Shown piece by piece: positions 15,968 to 23,799 of a stretch of 46,829 nucleotides of DNA. This DNA comes from Aquiflexum sp. TKW24L (lineage in GTDB: Bacteria; Bacteroidota; Bacteroidia; Cytophagales; Cyclobacteriaceae). The stretch is from assembly GCF_023502205.1 (NCBI RefSeq), contig NZ_JAMFLG010000035.1:1-46829 (forward strand), in the 5' to 3' direction. The stretch's first letter is position 1. Each line of letters begins with the position of its first letter. The notes beneath the pieces are model-generated. The model was not told where the DNA came from and made no database searches. It worked only from the letters and a program-made list of their open reading frames with translations. Both the position numbers and the translations under genes were made by a program.

Positions 15968-17815
15968 ATGTCAACATTGAAAATTGCTTGTGCCACAGTA
16001 AACCAAACTCCTCTAGATTGGGAGGGAAATATTGGTCACATCTCCCAAGCGATACTGAAAGCAAAATCCCTTGATGCCGATTTCATTTGCTTTCCTGAAT
16101 TGGCTATCACAGGATATGGAAGTGAAGATTTATTTTTGAGTTATTGGTATCCTCAAAAAGCCCTAACCCAACTCGAAAAACTTCTCCCCTATTCCCTTGA
16201 TATCACCATTGCAGTAGGTTTACCGATTAGAATACAAGACAAAGTTTACAACTGTGTGGCACTCCTTGAAAACCAAAAAGTAATTGGATTTGTGGCCAAG
16301 CAGTTTATGGCCATTGATGGCGTTCATTATGAATTCCGTTGGTTTACCCCGTGGGAACATGGTAAAGTAATTAATTTTGAATTTCAAGGAAATCAGGTGC
16401 CTTTTGGAGACCTAGTACTTGAAAAGAAAGGAATCAAATATGGTTTTGAGATCTGCGAAGATGCGTGGAGAGGAAGTGTCAGACCGGGCTATAGACTCAA
16501 AGAAAGAAATGTAGATATCATTTTCAATCCAAGTGCAAGCCACTTTGCAATGGGAAAAAGCATATTGAGGGAGCAACTCGTCAATGAAAGTTCGAAACTC
16601 TTAAATGCCACATATTTTTACATTAACCTTTTAGGTAATGAAGCCGGGAGGATGATTTTTGATGGCGAAATATTAGCCTCCAAAGATGGTAAGCTTATCA
16701 TGAAAAATAACCTTCTTTCCTTTGAAGATTCTCAGGTTACGACTTTTGATTATGACAAACAAGCTGCAGACTATCCTGAGATTCAAAGCACTCACCAAAA
16801 AAATGAGGAATTTGTCAAAGCTTCCTCGCTGGCATTATTTGATTACCTGAGAAAAAGCAAAAGTAAAGGTTTTGTCCTTTCTCTTAGCGGTGGAGCAGAT
16901 TCTTCTACCATTGCGGTGTTGGTTTCTGAAATGGTCCGACGGGGTGTAGAAGAACTTGGCGTAACTTCCTTTTTGAAGAAATTAGGTTCCTCATTTATTC
17001 CTTTGACCAATAATCCTGTAAAAGAAATAACGGGACAGGTTCTGACCACAGCATATCAGGCATCTGACAATTCTTCATTCGCTACCTTTCAAAGTGCTAA
17101 ATTATTATCAGAAAGCATCGGTGCTGAATTCCTCAATTGGGAAATCACGGATGAAGTCAAATCTTACACTGAAAAAATCGAGAAATCATTGGGAAGGAAA
17201 CTTTCCTGGAAGGAAGATGATATCGCACTACAAAACATTCAGGCAAGGGCAAGGTCCCCGATCATCTGGATGCTTGCTAATATAAAAAATGCACTTCTTC
17301 TCAGCACCTCCAACAGAAGTGAAGGAGATGTGGGATATACCACCATGGACGGCGATACAAGTGGGAGTATCTCGCCAATTGCGGCGGTGGACAAATATTT
17401 TATTCTCCAATGGCTAAGGTGGGCAGAGACTGAACTTCAGTATTCTGGATTGAAAAAAGTAAATGGATTACAACCCACTGCCGAACTCAGACCTTCAGAA
17501 AATCAGCAAACGGACGAAACCGACTTGATGCCGTATTCTGTTATTGTTGAGATTGAAAGGCTGGCAATACGGGACAAAAGATCTCCTGTGGACATTTATT
17601 TGATCTTGAAAGAGGAATTGAGCCTAGAAAATGGATTGCTAAAAAGCTATATTAAAAAGTTTTTCCGGCTTTGGTCCCGAAACCAATGGAAAAGGGAACG
17701 ACTAGCACCATCGTTTCACTTGGATGAGTTTAACGTAGATCCAAAAACCTGGTATAGGTTTCCTATTTTATCCGGAGGATATGCAGAAGAGTTAAAAGAA
17801 TTGGATGAAATTTGA
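15968..17815 (+). CDS. nadE: Glutamine-dependent NAD+ synthetase
   Basis: A 615-residue two-domain enzyme for the last step of NAD synthesis. The N-terminal nitrilase-type glutaminase has its triad: Glu44 in FPELAITGY, Lys111 in VAKQFM and Cys163 in EICEDAW. The C-terminal synthetase has the PP-loop SGGADSS at 307-313, the NRSEGDVGYTTMDGDTSG segment and LRPSENQQTDE. Ammonia is therefore channelled from glutamine. Length fits the long glutamine-dependent class. It is 44 bases after rnc and 40 before lgt on the same strand. Confidence 0.96.
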   Translation: MSTLKIACATVNQTPLDWEGNIGHISQAILKAKSLDADFICFPELAITGYGSEDLFLSYWYPQKALTQLEKLLPYSLDITIAVGLPIRIQDKVYNCVALLENQKVIGFVAKQFMAIDGVHYEFRWFTPWEHGKVINFEFQGNQVPFGDLVLEKKGIKYGFEICEDAWRGSVRPGYRLKERNVDIIFNPSASHFAMGKSILREQLVNESSKLLNATYFYINLLGNEAGRMIFDGEILASKDGKLIMKNNLLSFEDSQVTTFDYDKQAADYPEIQSTHQKNEEFVKASSLALFDYLRKSKSKGFVLSLSGGADSSTIAVLVSEMVRRGVEELGVTSFLKKLGSSFIPLTNNPVKEITGQVLTTAYQASDNSSFATFQSAKLLSESIGAEFLNWEITDEVKSYTEKIEKSLGRKLSWKEDDIALQNIQARARSPIIWMLANIKNALLLSTSNRSEGDVGYTTMDGDTSGSISPIAAVDKYFILQWLRWAETELQYSGLKKVNGLQPTAELRPSENQQTDETDLMPYSVIVEIERLAIRDKRSPVDIYLILKEELSLENGLLKSYIKKFFRLWSRNQWKRERLAPSFHLDEFNVDPKTWYRFPILSGGYAEELKELDEI

Positions 17816-17855
17816 ATTTCAAAAATAATCACCTGACCCCCAAATAGTTAAGAAC

Positions 17856-18962
17856 ATGACATTACAACTGATAGTAGACTATATCGTATGGAGTCCAAAT
17901 CCTGCTGTATTCCCAAGTTTTGAAAGATTGAGGTGGTACAGCTTGTTGTTTGCTCTGGGTTTTATTATTTCACAGCAAGTGATGATCTATATCTACCGCA
18001 AAGAAGGTCAAGATGATAAACTGGTAGACAAGCTGACCATTTATATGGTAGTGGCAACAATTATAGGAGCAAGATTGGGACATGTGCTTTTCTATGAACC
18101 TGAAAAATACCTCAGTAATCCGATAGAAATCCTCAAAGTATGGGAAGGTGGACTTGCAAGTCACGGGGCAGCAATTGCCATTTTATTTGCTCTGTACCTG
18201 TATGCAAGGAAAGTTCCGACTCAGACTTATTTGTGGGTGGTGGATAGAATAGTCATTGTGGTAGCCATGACAGGAGCTTTGATTAGAATCGGAAATCTGA
18301 TGAACTCAGAAATTGGAGGCAAACCAACCGGGACGGACAGTGGATTCGTATATGCCCGTGACAGTGAAGAAATTTTAGAAACACTTAGAATTCCTGTTCA
18401 GGAAGTCAGTGCCTATAAACCTGAAAACCGCGAATCAGAATTGAAAGGAACGGGAATTGTACCAGTCAATATCGATATAAAAATAGAAAAAGGCGGATTT
18501 AGTGAAGCAGACCTCAAGACGACCTTGGATACTGATGTCAAATATGTTTTGACAAAATTCAAAAGCTCCCAAAAATACATGGCAGAAAGTGTCGAAACTC
18601 CACTTAATTTTGATTTAGTGGATAAGGGAGACCATTATTTGGCTACAATTTATACGTTTGGTATAGCAAGGTATCCAACCCAGATTTACGAGGCTATTTC
18701 TTATTTTGTAATTTTTCTAGTACTCCTTTGGTTATGGATGACTTACAAATCAAGATTGCCAGATGGATTACTACTGGGATTATTTTTAATCGCTGTATTT
18801 GGAATGCGGTTTGTTTGGGAATATTTGAAAGAAAACCAAGTTGATTTTGAGCAGGGACTCACTTTGAATATGGGCCAATGGTTAAGCATTCCCTTAGTGG
18901 TCGGAGGCTTGCTTTTGGTTGGATTGGCATTGAAAAAAGGATTCAAAGGAAAAATCGACTAG
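17856..18962 (+). CDS. lgt: Prolipoprotein diacylglyceryl transferase with large inserted segment
   Basis: An inner-membrane enzyme that transfers diacylglycerol from phosphatidylglycerol to the lipobox Cys of prolipoproteins. Key residues align with E. coli Lgt: His103 in GGLASHGA, Arg144 in [19 protein letters not shown], and the RYPTQIYEA motif near 272-280, with several membrane helices before and after. At 368 residues it is about 80-100 longer than proteobacterial Lgt. The extra length lies between about 168 and 268, a polar beta-rich segment likely facing the periplasm. Its stop codon overlaps that of yidD on the opposite strand. Many lipoproteins in this window depend on this activity. 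Confidence 0.95.
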   Translation: MTLQLIVDYIVWSPNPAVFPSFERLRWYSLLFALGFIISQQVMIYIYRKEGQDDKLVDKLTIYMVVATIIGARLGHVLFYEPEKYLSNPIEILKVWEGGLASHGAAIAILFALYLYARKVPTQTYLWVVDRIVIVVAMTGALIRIGNLMNSEIGGKPTGTDSGFVYARDSEEILETLRIPVQEVSAYKPENRESELKGTGIVPVNIDIKIEKGGFSEADLKTTLDTDVKYVLTKFKSSQKYMAESVETPLNFDLVDKGDHYLATIYTFGIARYPTQIYEAISYFVIFLVLLWLWMTYKSRLPDGLLLGLFLIAVFGMRFVWEYLKENQVDFEQGLTLNMGQWLSIPLVVGGLLLVGLALKKGFKGKID

Positions 18963-19180
18963 GGGACCGGGTCATGACCGTGCCCACCCCAGGGATTGCA
19001 ACTTAAAATTCTTTTGATTCCCAGCCAACCTCCTTTGAAAATTCCGTGTTTCATTATGGCTTCCTTAGTATATTGGCTGCATGTAGGCGTATACCTACAG
19101 GAAGCGGGGATTAAAGGGGAGATCAGATATTGATACACCAAGACTGGGAAAATGGCGATTTTGCGGATAATAGTCTTCAA
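18959..19180 (-). CDS. yidD: Membrane protein insertion efficiency factor YidD
   Basis: A 73-residue member of the YidD family, which assists YidC-dependent insertion of inner-membrane proteins. Motifs: YQYLISPL, then [16 protein letters not shown] with the conserved cysteines, [20 protein letters not shown]. The N-terminal amphipathic helix is present. It converges on lgt, and the two stop codons are both read from the palindrome CTAG at 18959-18962. The start at 19180 gives the standard length. Confidence 0.95.
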   Translation of the reverse strand: MKTIIRKIAIFPVLVYQYLISPLIPASCRYTPTCSQYTKEAIMKHGIFKGGWLGIKRILSCNPWGGHGHDPVP

Positions 19181-19252
19181 ATTGGAGGTGTTTTCAGAAT
19201 AAAGAAAAATAGCTAGCTAAAGTTCCTTAAACTTAAATTTAGTCCGATTATA

Positions 19253-20707
19253 TTGAAAAATTTTTACAAATATAGTCTCCTTATCTCCTTTGTTTTCCTT
19301 GGATTTTTTGAGGTGAGAAATGCTATTGGTCAAACAGAGACAAATCAGCAGGACAGCATTAAAGTCAACCATCCTGATAAAGTGGTCATCAACAATATTT
19401 TTATAATAGGAAATGAAAAGACCAGAAAAAATATTATTCTCCGAGAAATAGATCTCAAAACAGGCGTAATATACGATTGGGATGAGCTCATATCTATCAT
19501 TCAGGCGGATGAGAAAAAAATCTATAACCTACAGCTTTTTACAAGTGTTGAAATCACACCCTTACTTACTGACAATGAACAAATTGAAATTTTGGTTTCG
19601 GTGAAAGAAAGATGGTATATCATCCCCAACATTATTTTTAATCTCGCTGACCGGAACATTGCAGAATGGTGGACCAACCAAAACCGAGATTTTTCGAGGG
19701 TAAATTATGGGGCTAGGTTAGTCCATAACAATGTAGGTGGGAGAAATGAAAAGTTAAAAATAGGAGCCCAATTTGGTTTCGTAAGAGCATTTGAAGTCCT
19801 GTACAGTATTCCTTACTTGGATAGAAATCAAAATCATGGAATCACAGGTCAGTTTACTTATTTTACCCAAAAAACCATTCCGGTTAAATCAGCTTTCAAC
19901 AAACAGGTTTTTTATACCAATGAAAATGAGGAAGTCTTAAGGAAAAATTCCTCCGCCTATTTCAGGTACAGTTATAGGGCGAGTTTTTATAATTTTCATT
20001 TTGTTACGTTTGGATATAATAATACAATTATCAACCCGGATGTATTGGTACAAAACCCCGATTATTTCCTCCATGAAAGTACCAAGCTAAATTATTTTGT
20101 ATTGGGTTATACTTTTCGTCATGATAAAAGAAACAACATTCAATATGCCACTGAAGGAGAGTTGCTCAACGTGGGTTTGACAAAATATGGTCTCTTTAGG
20201 GCTGACGATATCGATGATACCGAAATCACCCTAAATGCAAACAAATATTTCTTATTGGGAGACAAATTTAATTTTGTGACAGGTTTATCCTTCAGTTCAT
20301 TTTTGGAAAAAAGACAGCCATTTACCTTGGTAAGGGGTATCGGATACAATCCATATTTTATCAGAGGATATGAACTTAATGTAGTGGAAGGTCAGCAAAC
20401 ACTTGTACACAAAAACAGCTTCCGATTCAAATTTATTGATATCGGTTATGATATTGGCAAATTTGTTCCTTTGGAGGAATTTTCCTACCTCCCACTCAAA
20501 ATGTATCTCGGTTTTAATTTTGACCATGGATTTGTCAATGACCGAAACAACATACCTGAAAATGTAAGACTTACAAATAAATACCTTTTTGGTTATGGAC
20601 CAGGTCTGGACATTGTAACCCTTTACGATATGGTTTTAAGATTTGAGTACTCACTCAACAACCAGGGGGAACAGGCATTTTTTGTCAATTTCAGGGCACC
20701 TTTCTGA
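19253..20707 (+). CDS. POTRA-containing BamA/TamA-like outer membrane beta-barrel protein
   Basis: A 484-residue outer-membrane protein of the Omp85 type. A Sec signal peptide spans about 1-27 (ending AIGQ). One POTRA-like domain follows at about 43-120 (VINNIFIIGNEKTRKNIILREI through LFTSVEITPLL and IEILVSVKERWYI), then an aromatic-rich C-terminal region of alternating beta strands ending in ...FFVNFRAPF, a typical barrel terminus. Canonical BamA has five POTRA domains, so this is a short single-POTRA relative. The start is TTG at 19253; no ATG gives a signal peptide. Role inferred: insertion or export of outer-membrane or surface proteins. Confidence 0.8.
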   Translation: MKNFYKYSLLISFVFLGFFEVRNAIGQTETNQQDSIKVNHPDKVVINNIFIIGNEKTRKNIILREIDLKTGVIYDWDELISIIQADEKKIYNLQLFTSVEITPLLTDNEQIEILVSVKERWYIIPNIIFNLADRNIAEWWTNQNRDFSRVNYGARLVHNNVGGRNEKLKIGAQFGFVRAFEVLYSIPYLDRNQNHGITGQFTYFTQKTIPVKSAFNKQVFYTNENEEVLRKNSSAYFRYSYRASFYNFHFVTFGYNNTIINPDVLVQNPDYFLHESTKLNYFVLGYTFRHDKRNNIQYATEGELLNVGLTKYGLFRADDIDDTEITLNANKYFLLGDKFNFVTGLSFSSFLEKRQPFTLVRGIGYNPYFIRGYELNVVEGQQTLVHKNSFRFKFIDIGYDIGKFVPLEEFSYLPLKMYLGFNFDHGFVNDRNNIPENVRLTNKYLFGYGPGLDIVTLYDMVLRFEYSLNNQGEQAFFVNFRAPF

Positions 20708-20804
20708 ATAAACGAAAGTTAAACGTTTAATATCGGGTACTGATTTTTTCCTTTCCTTTTGTCCTTGTATTTTTAATTGAACCGGTTTCCCTCGGTTTTC
20801 AGAC

Positions 20805-21635
20805 ATGGCAGACTTTATCAAATTTCCATTACTCTTCTTTCTGACACTGGTCTGTAGTATAGCTTTTGCTCAAACCGGCACAGAAGCATTTCCTAGAGGA
20901 GGAAGAAGCATGGGATTGGGAAATGCCAATGTGACAATCGGGGATATTTGGAGCATTTTTAACAATATTGGAGGGCTCGCAAAAATCGAAAATACACAAG
21001 CCACTTTTTCATACGACCACAGATTAAACCTCGATGAGCTCACCACGTTGGCAGCAGGCGCTGTGATCAAAGGAAAGAACAAAGCTTTTGGTTTGGGAAT
21101 TTCGAGCTTCGGCTCCGAGCATTACTCTCAAAACCAGATCGGAATCGGATTTTCAAACCAATTGGGAATTGCAAGCCTTGGCATAAAAGTCAATTACCTG
21201 CAGACAAGTATTGAAGGATTTGGCACCGGCGGGGCAGCAATAATTGAATTTGGAGGAGTTGCAGAATTGACCCCTGAACTGTTTTTTGGTGCGCATGTCT
21301 ACAATGTAACGAGAGCAAAATATGGCAAAAACTCAGACGACAGATTGCCAACCACTGTCAAGGCAGGACTCTCTTACCGTCCCAATTCCAAAGTGATGGT
21401 AAATATGGAAGCAGAAAAAGACATTCTACTTGACCCAATGTTGAAAATGGGACTGGAATACAACCTGATGAATCGGGTATGGACAAGAGTCGGAATGAAT
21501 ACCCAACCCAATAAATTCTTTTTTGGAATCGGCTTTCGGCCGAAAAGATTCCACATCGACTATGCACTCACCCAGCATCCAAACCTAGGGAACACACATC
21601 ATTTTTCTTTCAATTATTTATTTCTTGGAAAATGA
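20805..21635 (+). CDS. PorV/FadL-like outer membrane beta-barrel protein
   Basis: A 276-residue protein with a Sec signal peptide (1-22, cleaved after AFA before QTGTEAF). The next segment, FPRGGRSMGLGNANVTIGDIWSIFNNIGGLA, is the pattern at the start of PorV/PorQ-type and FadL-related barrels of Bacteroidota. The remainder alternates beta strands and turns up to a C-terminal FNYLFLGK. PorV itself shuttles T9SS cargo, but this protein is shorter and no T9SS cargo tail is seen in the window, so I assign only family level. Its stop overlaps the next start codon (ATGA), suggesting the two barrels are made together. Confidence 0.75.
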   Translation: MADFIKFPLLFFLTLVCSIAFAQTGTEAFPRGGRSMGLGNANVTIGDIWSIFNNIGGLAKIENTQATFSYDHRLNLDELTTLAAGAVIKGKNKAFGLGISSFGSEHYSQNQIGIGFSNQLGIASLGIKVNYLQTSIEGFGTGGAAIIEFGGVAELTPELFFGAHVYNVTRAKYGKNSDDRLPTTVKAGLSYRPNSKVMVNMEAEKDILLDPMLKMGLEYNLMNRVWTRVGMNTQPNKFFFGIGFRPKRFHIDYALTQHPNLGNTHHFSFNYLFLGK

Positions 21636-23734
21636 GAATCCTGATTCTCCTCATAGTGATAAATATTTTTTTTGTCCAAAATACTATTGCCCAAACTTAC
21701 CGAAAAGGTGAAATCAATCTTGAAAGCTTTATCGAGGAGCTTTTTGGAATGCAGCGGACAGACGAGAATTACGGAGATTTGTATGAAAGCCTTTTACAAG
21801 TTTTTCTCAATCCAATCAATCTCAACAAAACCAATGCAGAGGAATTGAAATCCATTTTTATTTTGACACCTGCACAGGTCAACGGTTTTATTGCCTACCA
21901 AAATCAATTTGGAAAATTGATTTCAATTTATGAATTGCAGGCCATTCCGGATTTTGATTTGGAAACAATCTATAAACTACTGCCATTTGTTGTTTTGGAC
22001 GATTCTGAAAGAATGCAGGGCTCACTTGTAGACAGGATTTTTAACTCCAGGGATGCCTATTTCATTTTTAGACAAAACAGAGTCTGGGAAACGAGAAAAG
22101 GATATACCCCGGCTGATACATTGTCAAATGGAAACCTGACAAGCAGGTACTTGGGTGATCCAAGTAACCTTTATGGTAGATTTAGAATCCAACATTCGAA
22201 GGATTTCAGCCTTGGATTTACCATAGACAAAGACGCCGGCGAGCAGTTTATCTGGCATCCATCGACAAAACGGTATGGGTTCAATTTCTTCTCTTATCAT
22301 TTTACGCTATACAATCAAGGAAAATTCCGTGCCATCACCATCGGTGACTTTCAGATGCAGACTGGTCAGGGATTGGTATTTGGTGCAGGTTTTGGGGTTG
22401 GCAAAGGCGCAGAAACCATTACTACGGTCCGACGAAGTACCATTGGAATCCGGCCTTATACAGCTGCTTTGGAATACGGATTTTTTAGGGGAGCATCAGC
22501 AACCTACAAAGCAGGCCCGGTCAACATCACCCTAATGGCATCCAATGCTCCTAGAGATGGAAACTTACAGATCCAGCTGGATACTTTGGAAACAGCAGAG
22601 GAAATAATCACCTCCCTCCAAAGCAGCGGACTGCACCGAACTGCCACTGAAATCAATTACAAAAGCAGAGTCCGTGAAAGAAATATGGGTGGAAATATAC
22701 ATTACCAAAGCAGGAAACGAGATTTGCAGATTGGAGCAAATATCCTTTACACCCAATTTGGGCAGGAATTTCAAAGGAATAGGCAAGTCTATAATCAATA
22801 TGAATTCTTTGGAAAAGAAAATCGCTTACACAGCCTTTACTTTGCATACAATTACCAAAACTATTTTTTCTTTGGAGAGACAGCCATTTCTAAAAGCGGA
22901 GGAAAAGGATCAGTTTTGGGAATGATGAGTAGTCTTCATACTAAGCTTGGATTTTCAGTTTTGTGGCGAAGGTTTGACAGGGACTTTCACAGCTTTTATG
23001 GCAATGCTTTTTCAGAGGGAACGCGCCCTATCAATGAACACGGAGTCTATTTTGGTTTGAATTATAAGCCCAATCAAAAATTTAACTGGGCATTGTATTA
23101 CGATTACTTTAAGTTTCCATGGTTGAGATATCGAGTTTATGCCCCTTCTTCGGGTAACGAATGGCTGACCAGATTTTCCTATTCACCTTCCAGAAAAATT
23201 TTGCTATTTGCACAAATCAGAGAAGAATCCAAAGCTAGAAATGTGAGTGAGCTGTCCAATAATTTTCAATCCAGCTATCAACTATCACAAGGTAGAAAAT
23301 GGAATTATGCCTTCAACCTTGACTATGCCATCGACAATCATTGGAGCATCAAATCCAGGATCATGTCGAGCACCTTTGATTTTAATGGCAAGAAAACACG
23401 GGGTTTTGCGATAAGTCAAGACGTCAATGTAGATTACCAAAAGTGGCGGCTGTCTACCAGAATTGTTCTTTTTGACACGGAGGATTATGACAACAGACAA
23501 TTTATTTTTGAAAGAAATGTACTTTGGCTGTTTTCAATCCCCGCCTTGAACGGTCAGGGAATGCGGTATTACCTTTTGGGCCAATATAAAATCAGCCCCA
23601 AATTGACTTTTTGGGCAAGGTATGGAAGAACAATTTACACTGATCGGGAAGTGATTGGAAGTGGTCTGCAAGAGATCAAAGGAAACACCATTACGGAAAC
23701 AGTTTTTCAGCTCCAATACCAATTTAACCGATAA
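21632..23734 (+). CDS. Helix-hairpin-helix domain protein with large predicted outer membrane barrel
   Basis: A 700-residue exported protein. Signal peptide 1-20 (ending IAQ). Residues about 62-120 hold tandem ComEA-type helix-hairpin-helix units: INLNKTNAEELKSIFILTPAQ and then a second turn, ELQAIPDFDLETIYKL. From about 140 to the end the sequence is rich in aromatic residues and alternating strands (FRIQHSKDFSLGFTIDKDAG, TIGDFQMQTGQGLVFG) and ends VFQLQYQFNR with a terminal aromatic strand pair, as expected for an outer-membrane barrel. ComEA-like HhH domains bind double-stranded DNA, but HhH can also mediate protein contacts. Coupled by ATGA to the PorV-like gene. Function not established. 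Confidence 0.8.
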   Translation: MRILILLIVINIFFVQNTIAQTYRKGEINLESFIEELFGMQRTDENYGDLYESLLQVFLNPINLNKTNAEELKSIFILTPAQVNGFIAYQNQFGKLISIYELQAIPDFDLETIYKLLPFVVLDDSERMQGSLVDRIFNSRDAYFIFRQNRVWETRKGYTPADTLSNGNLTSRYLGDPSNLYGRFRIQHSKDFSLGFTIDKDAGEQFIWHPSTKRYGFNFFSYHFTLYNQGKFRAITIGDFQMQTGQGLVFGAGFGVGKGAETITTVRRSTIGIRPYTAALEYGFFRGASATYKAGPVNITLMASNAPRDGNLQIQLDTLETAEEIITSLQSSGLHRTATEINYKSRVRERNMGGNIHYQSRKRDLQIGANILYTQFGQEFQRNRQVYNQYEFFGKENRLHSLYFAYNYQNYFFFGETAISKSGGKGSVLGMMSSLHTKLGFSVLWRRFDRDFHSFYGNAFSEGTRPINEHGVYFGLNYKPNQKFNWALYYDYFKFPWLRYRVYAPSSGNEWLTRFSYSPSRKILLFAQIREESKARNVSELSNNFQSSYQLSQGRKWNYAFNLDYAIDNHWSIKSRIMSSTFDFNGKKTRGFAISQDVNVDYQKWRLSTRIVLFDTEDYDNRQFIFERNVLWLFSIPALNGQGMRYYLLGQYKISPKLTFWARYGRTIYTDREVIGSGLQEIKGNTITETVFQLQYQFNR

Positions 23735-23799
23735 TTTCCACCATCGGTACAATAAGAAAATCGGGTTTTTGATATCTTGAAAAGTCAAATTATCAACCT

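Noticed and set aside
20805-21635. Calling this gene PorV and inferring a T9SS locus
   Set aside because: The protein is shorter than PorV, none of the other core T9SS genes is present, and no product in the window shows a T9SS cargo tail.
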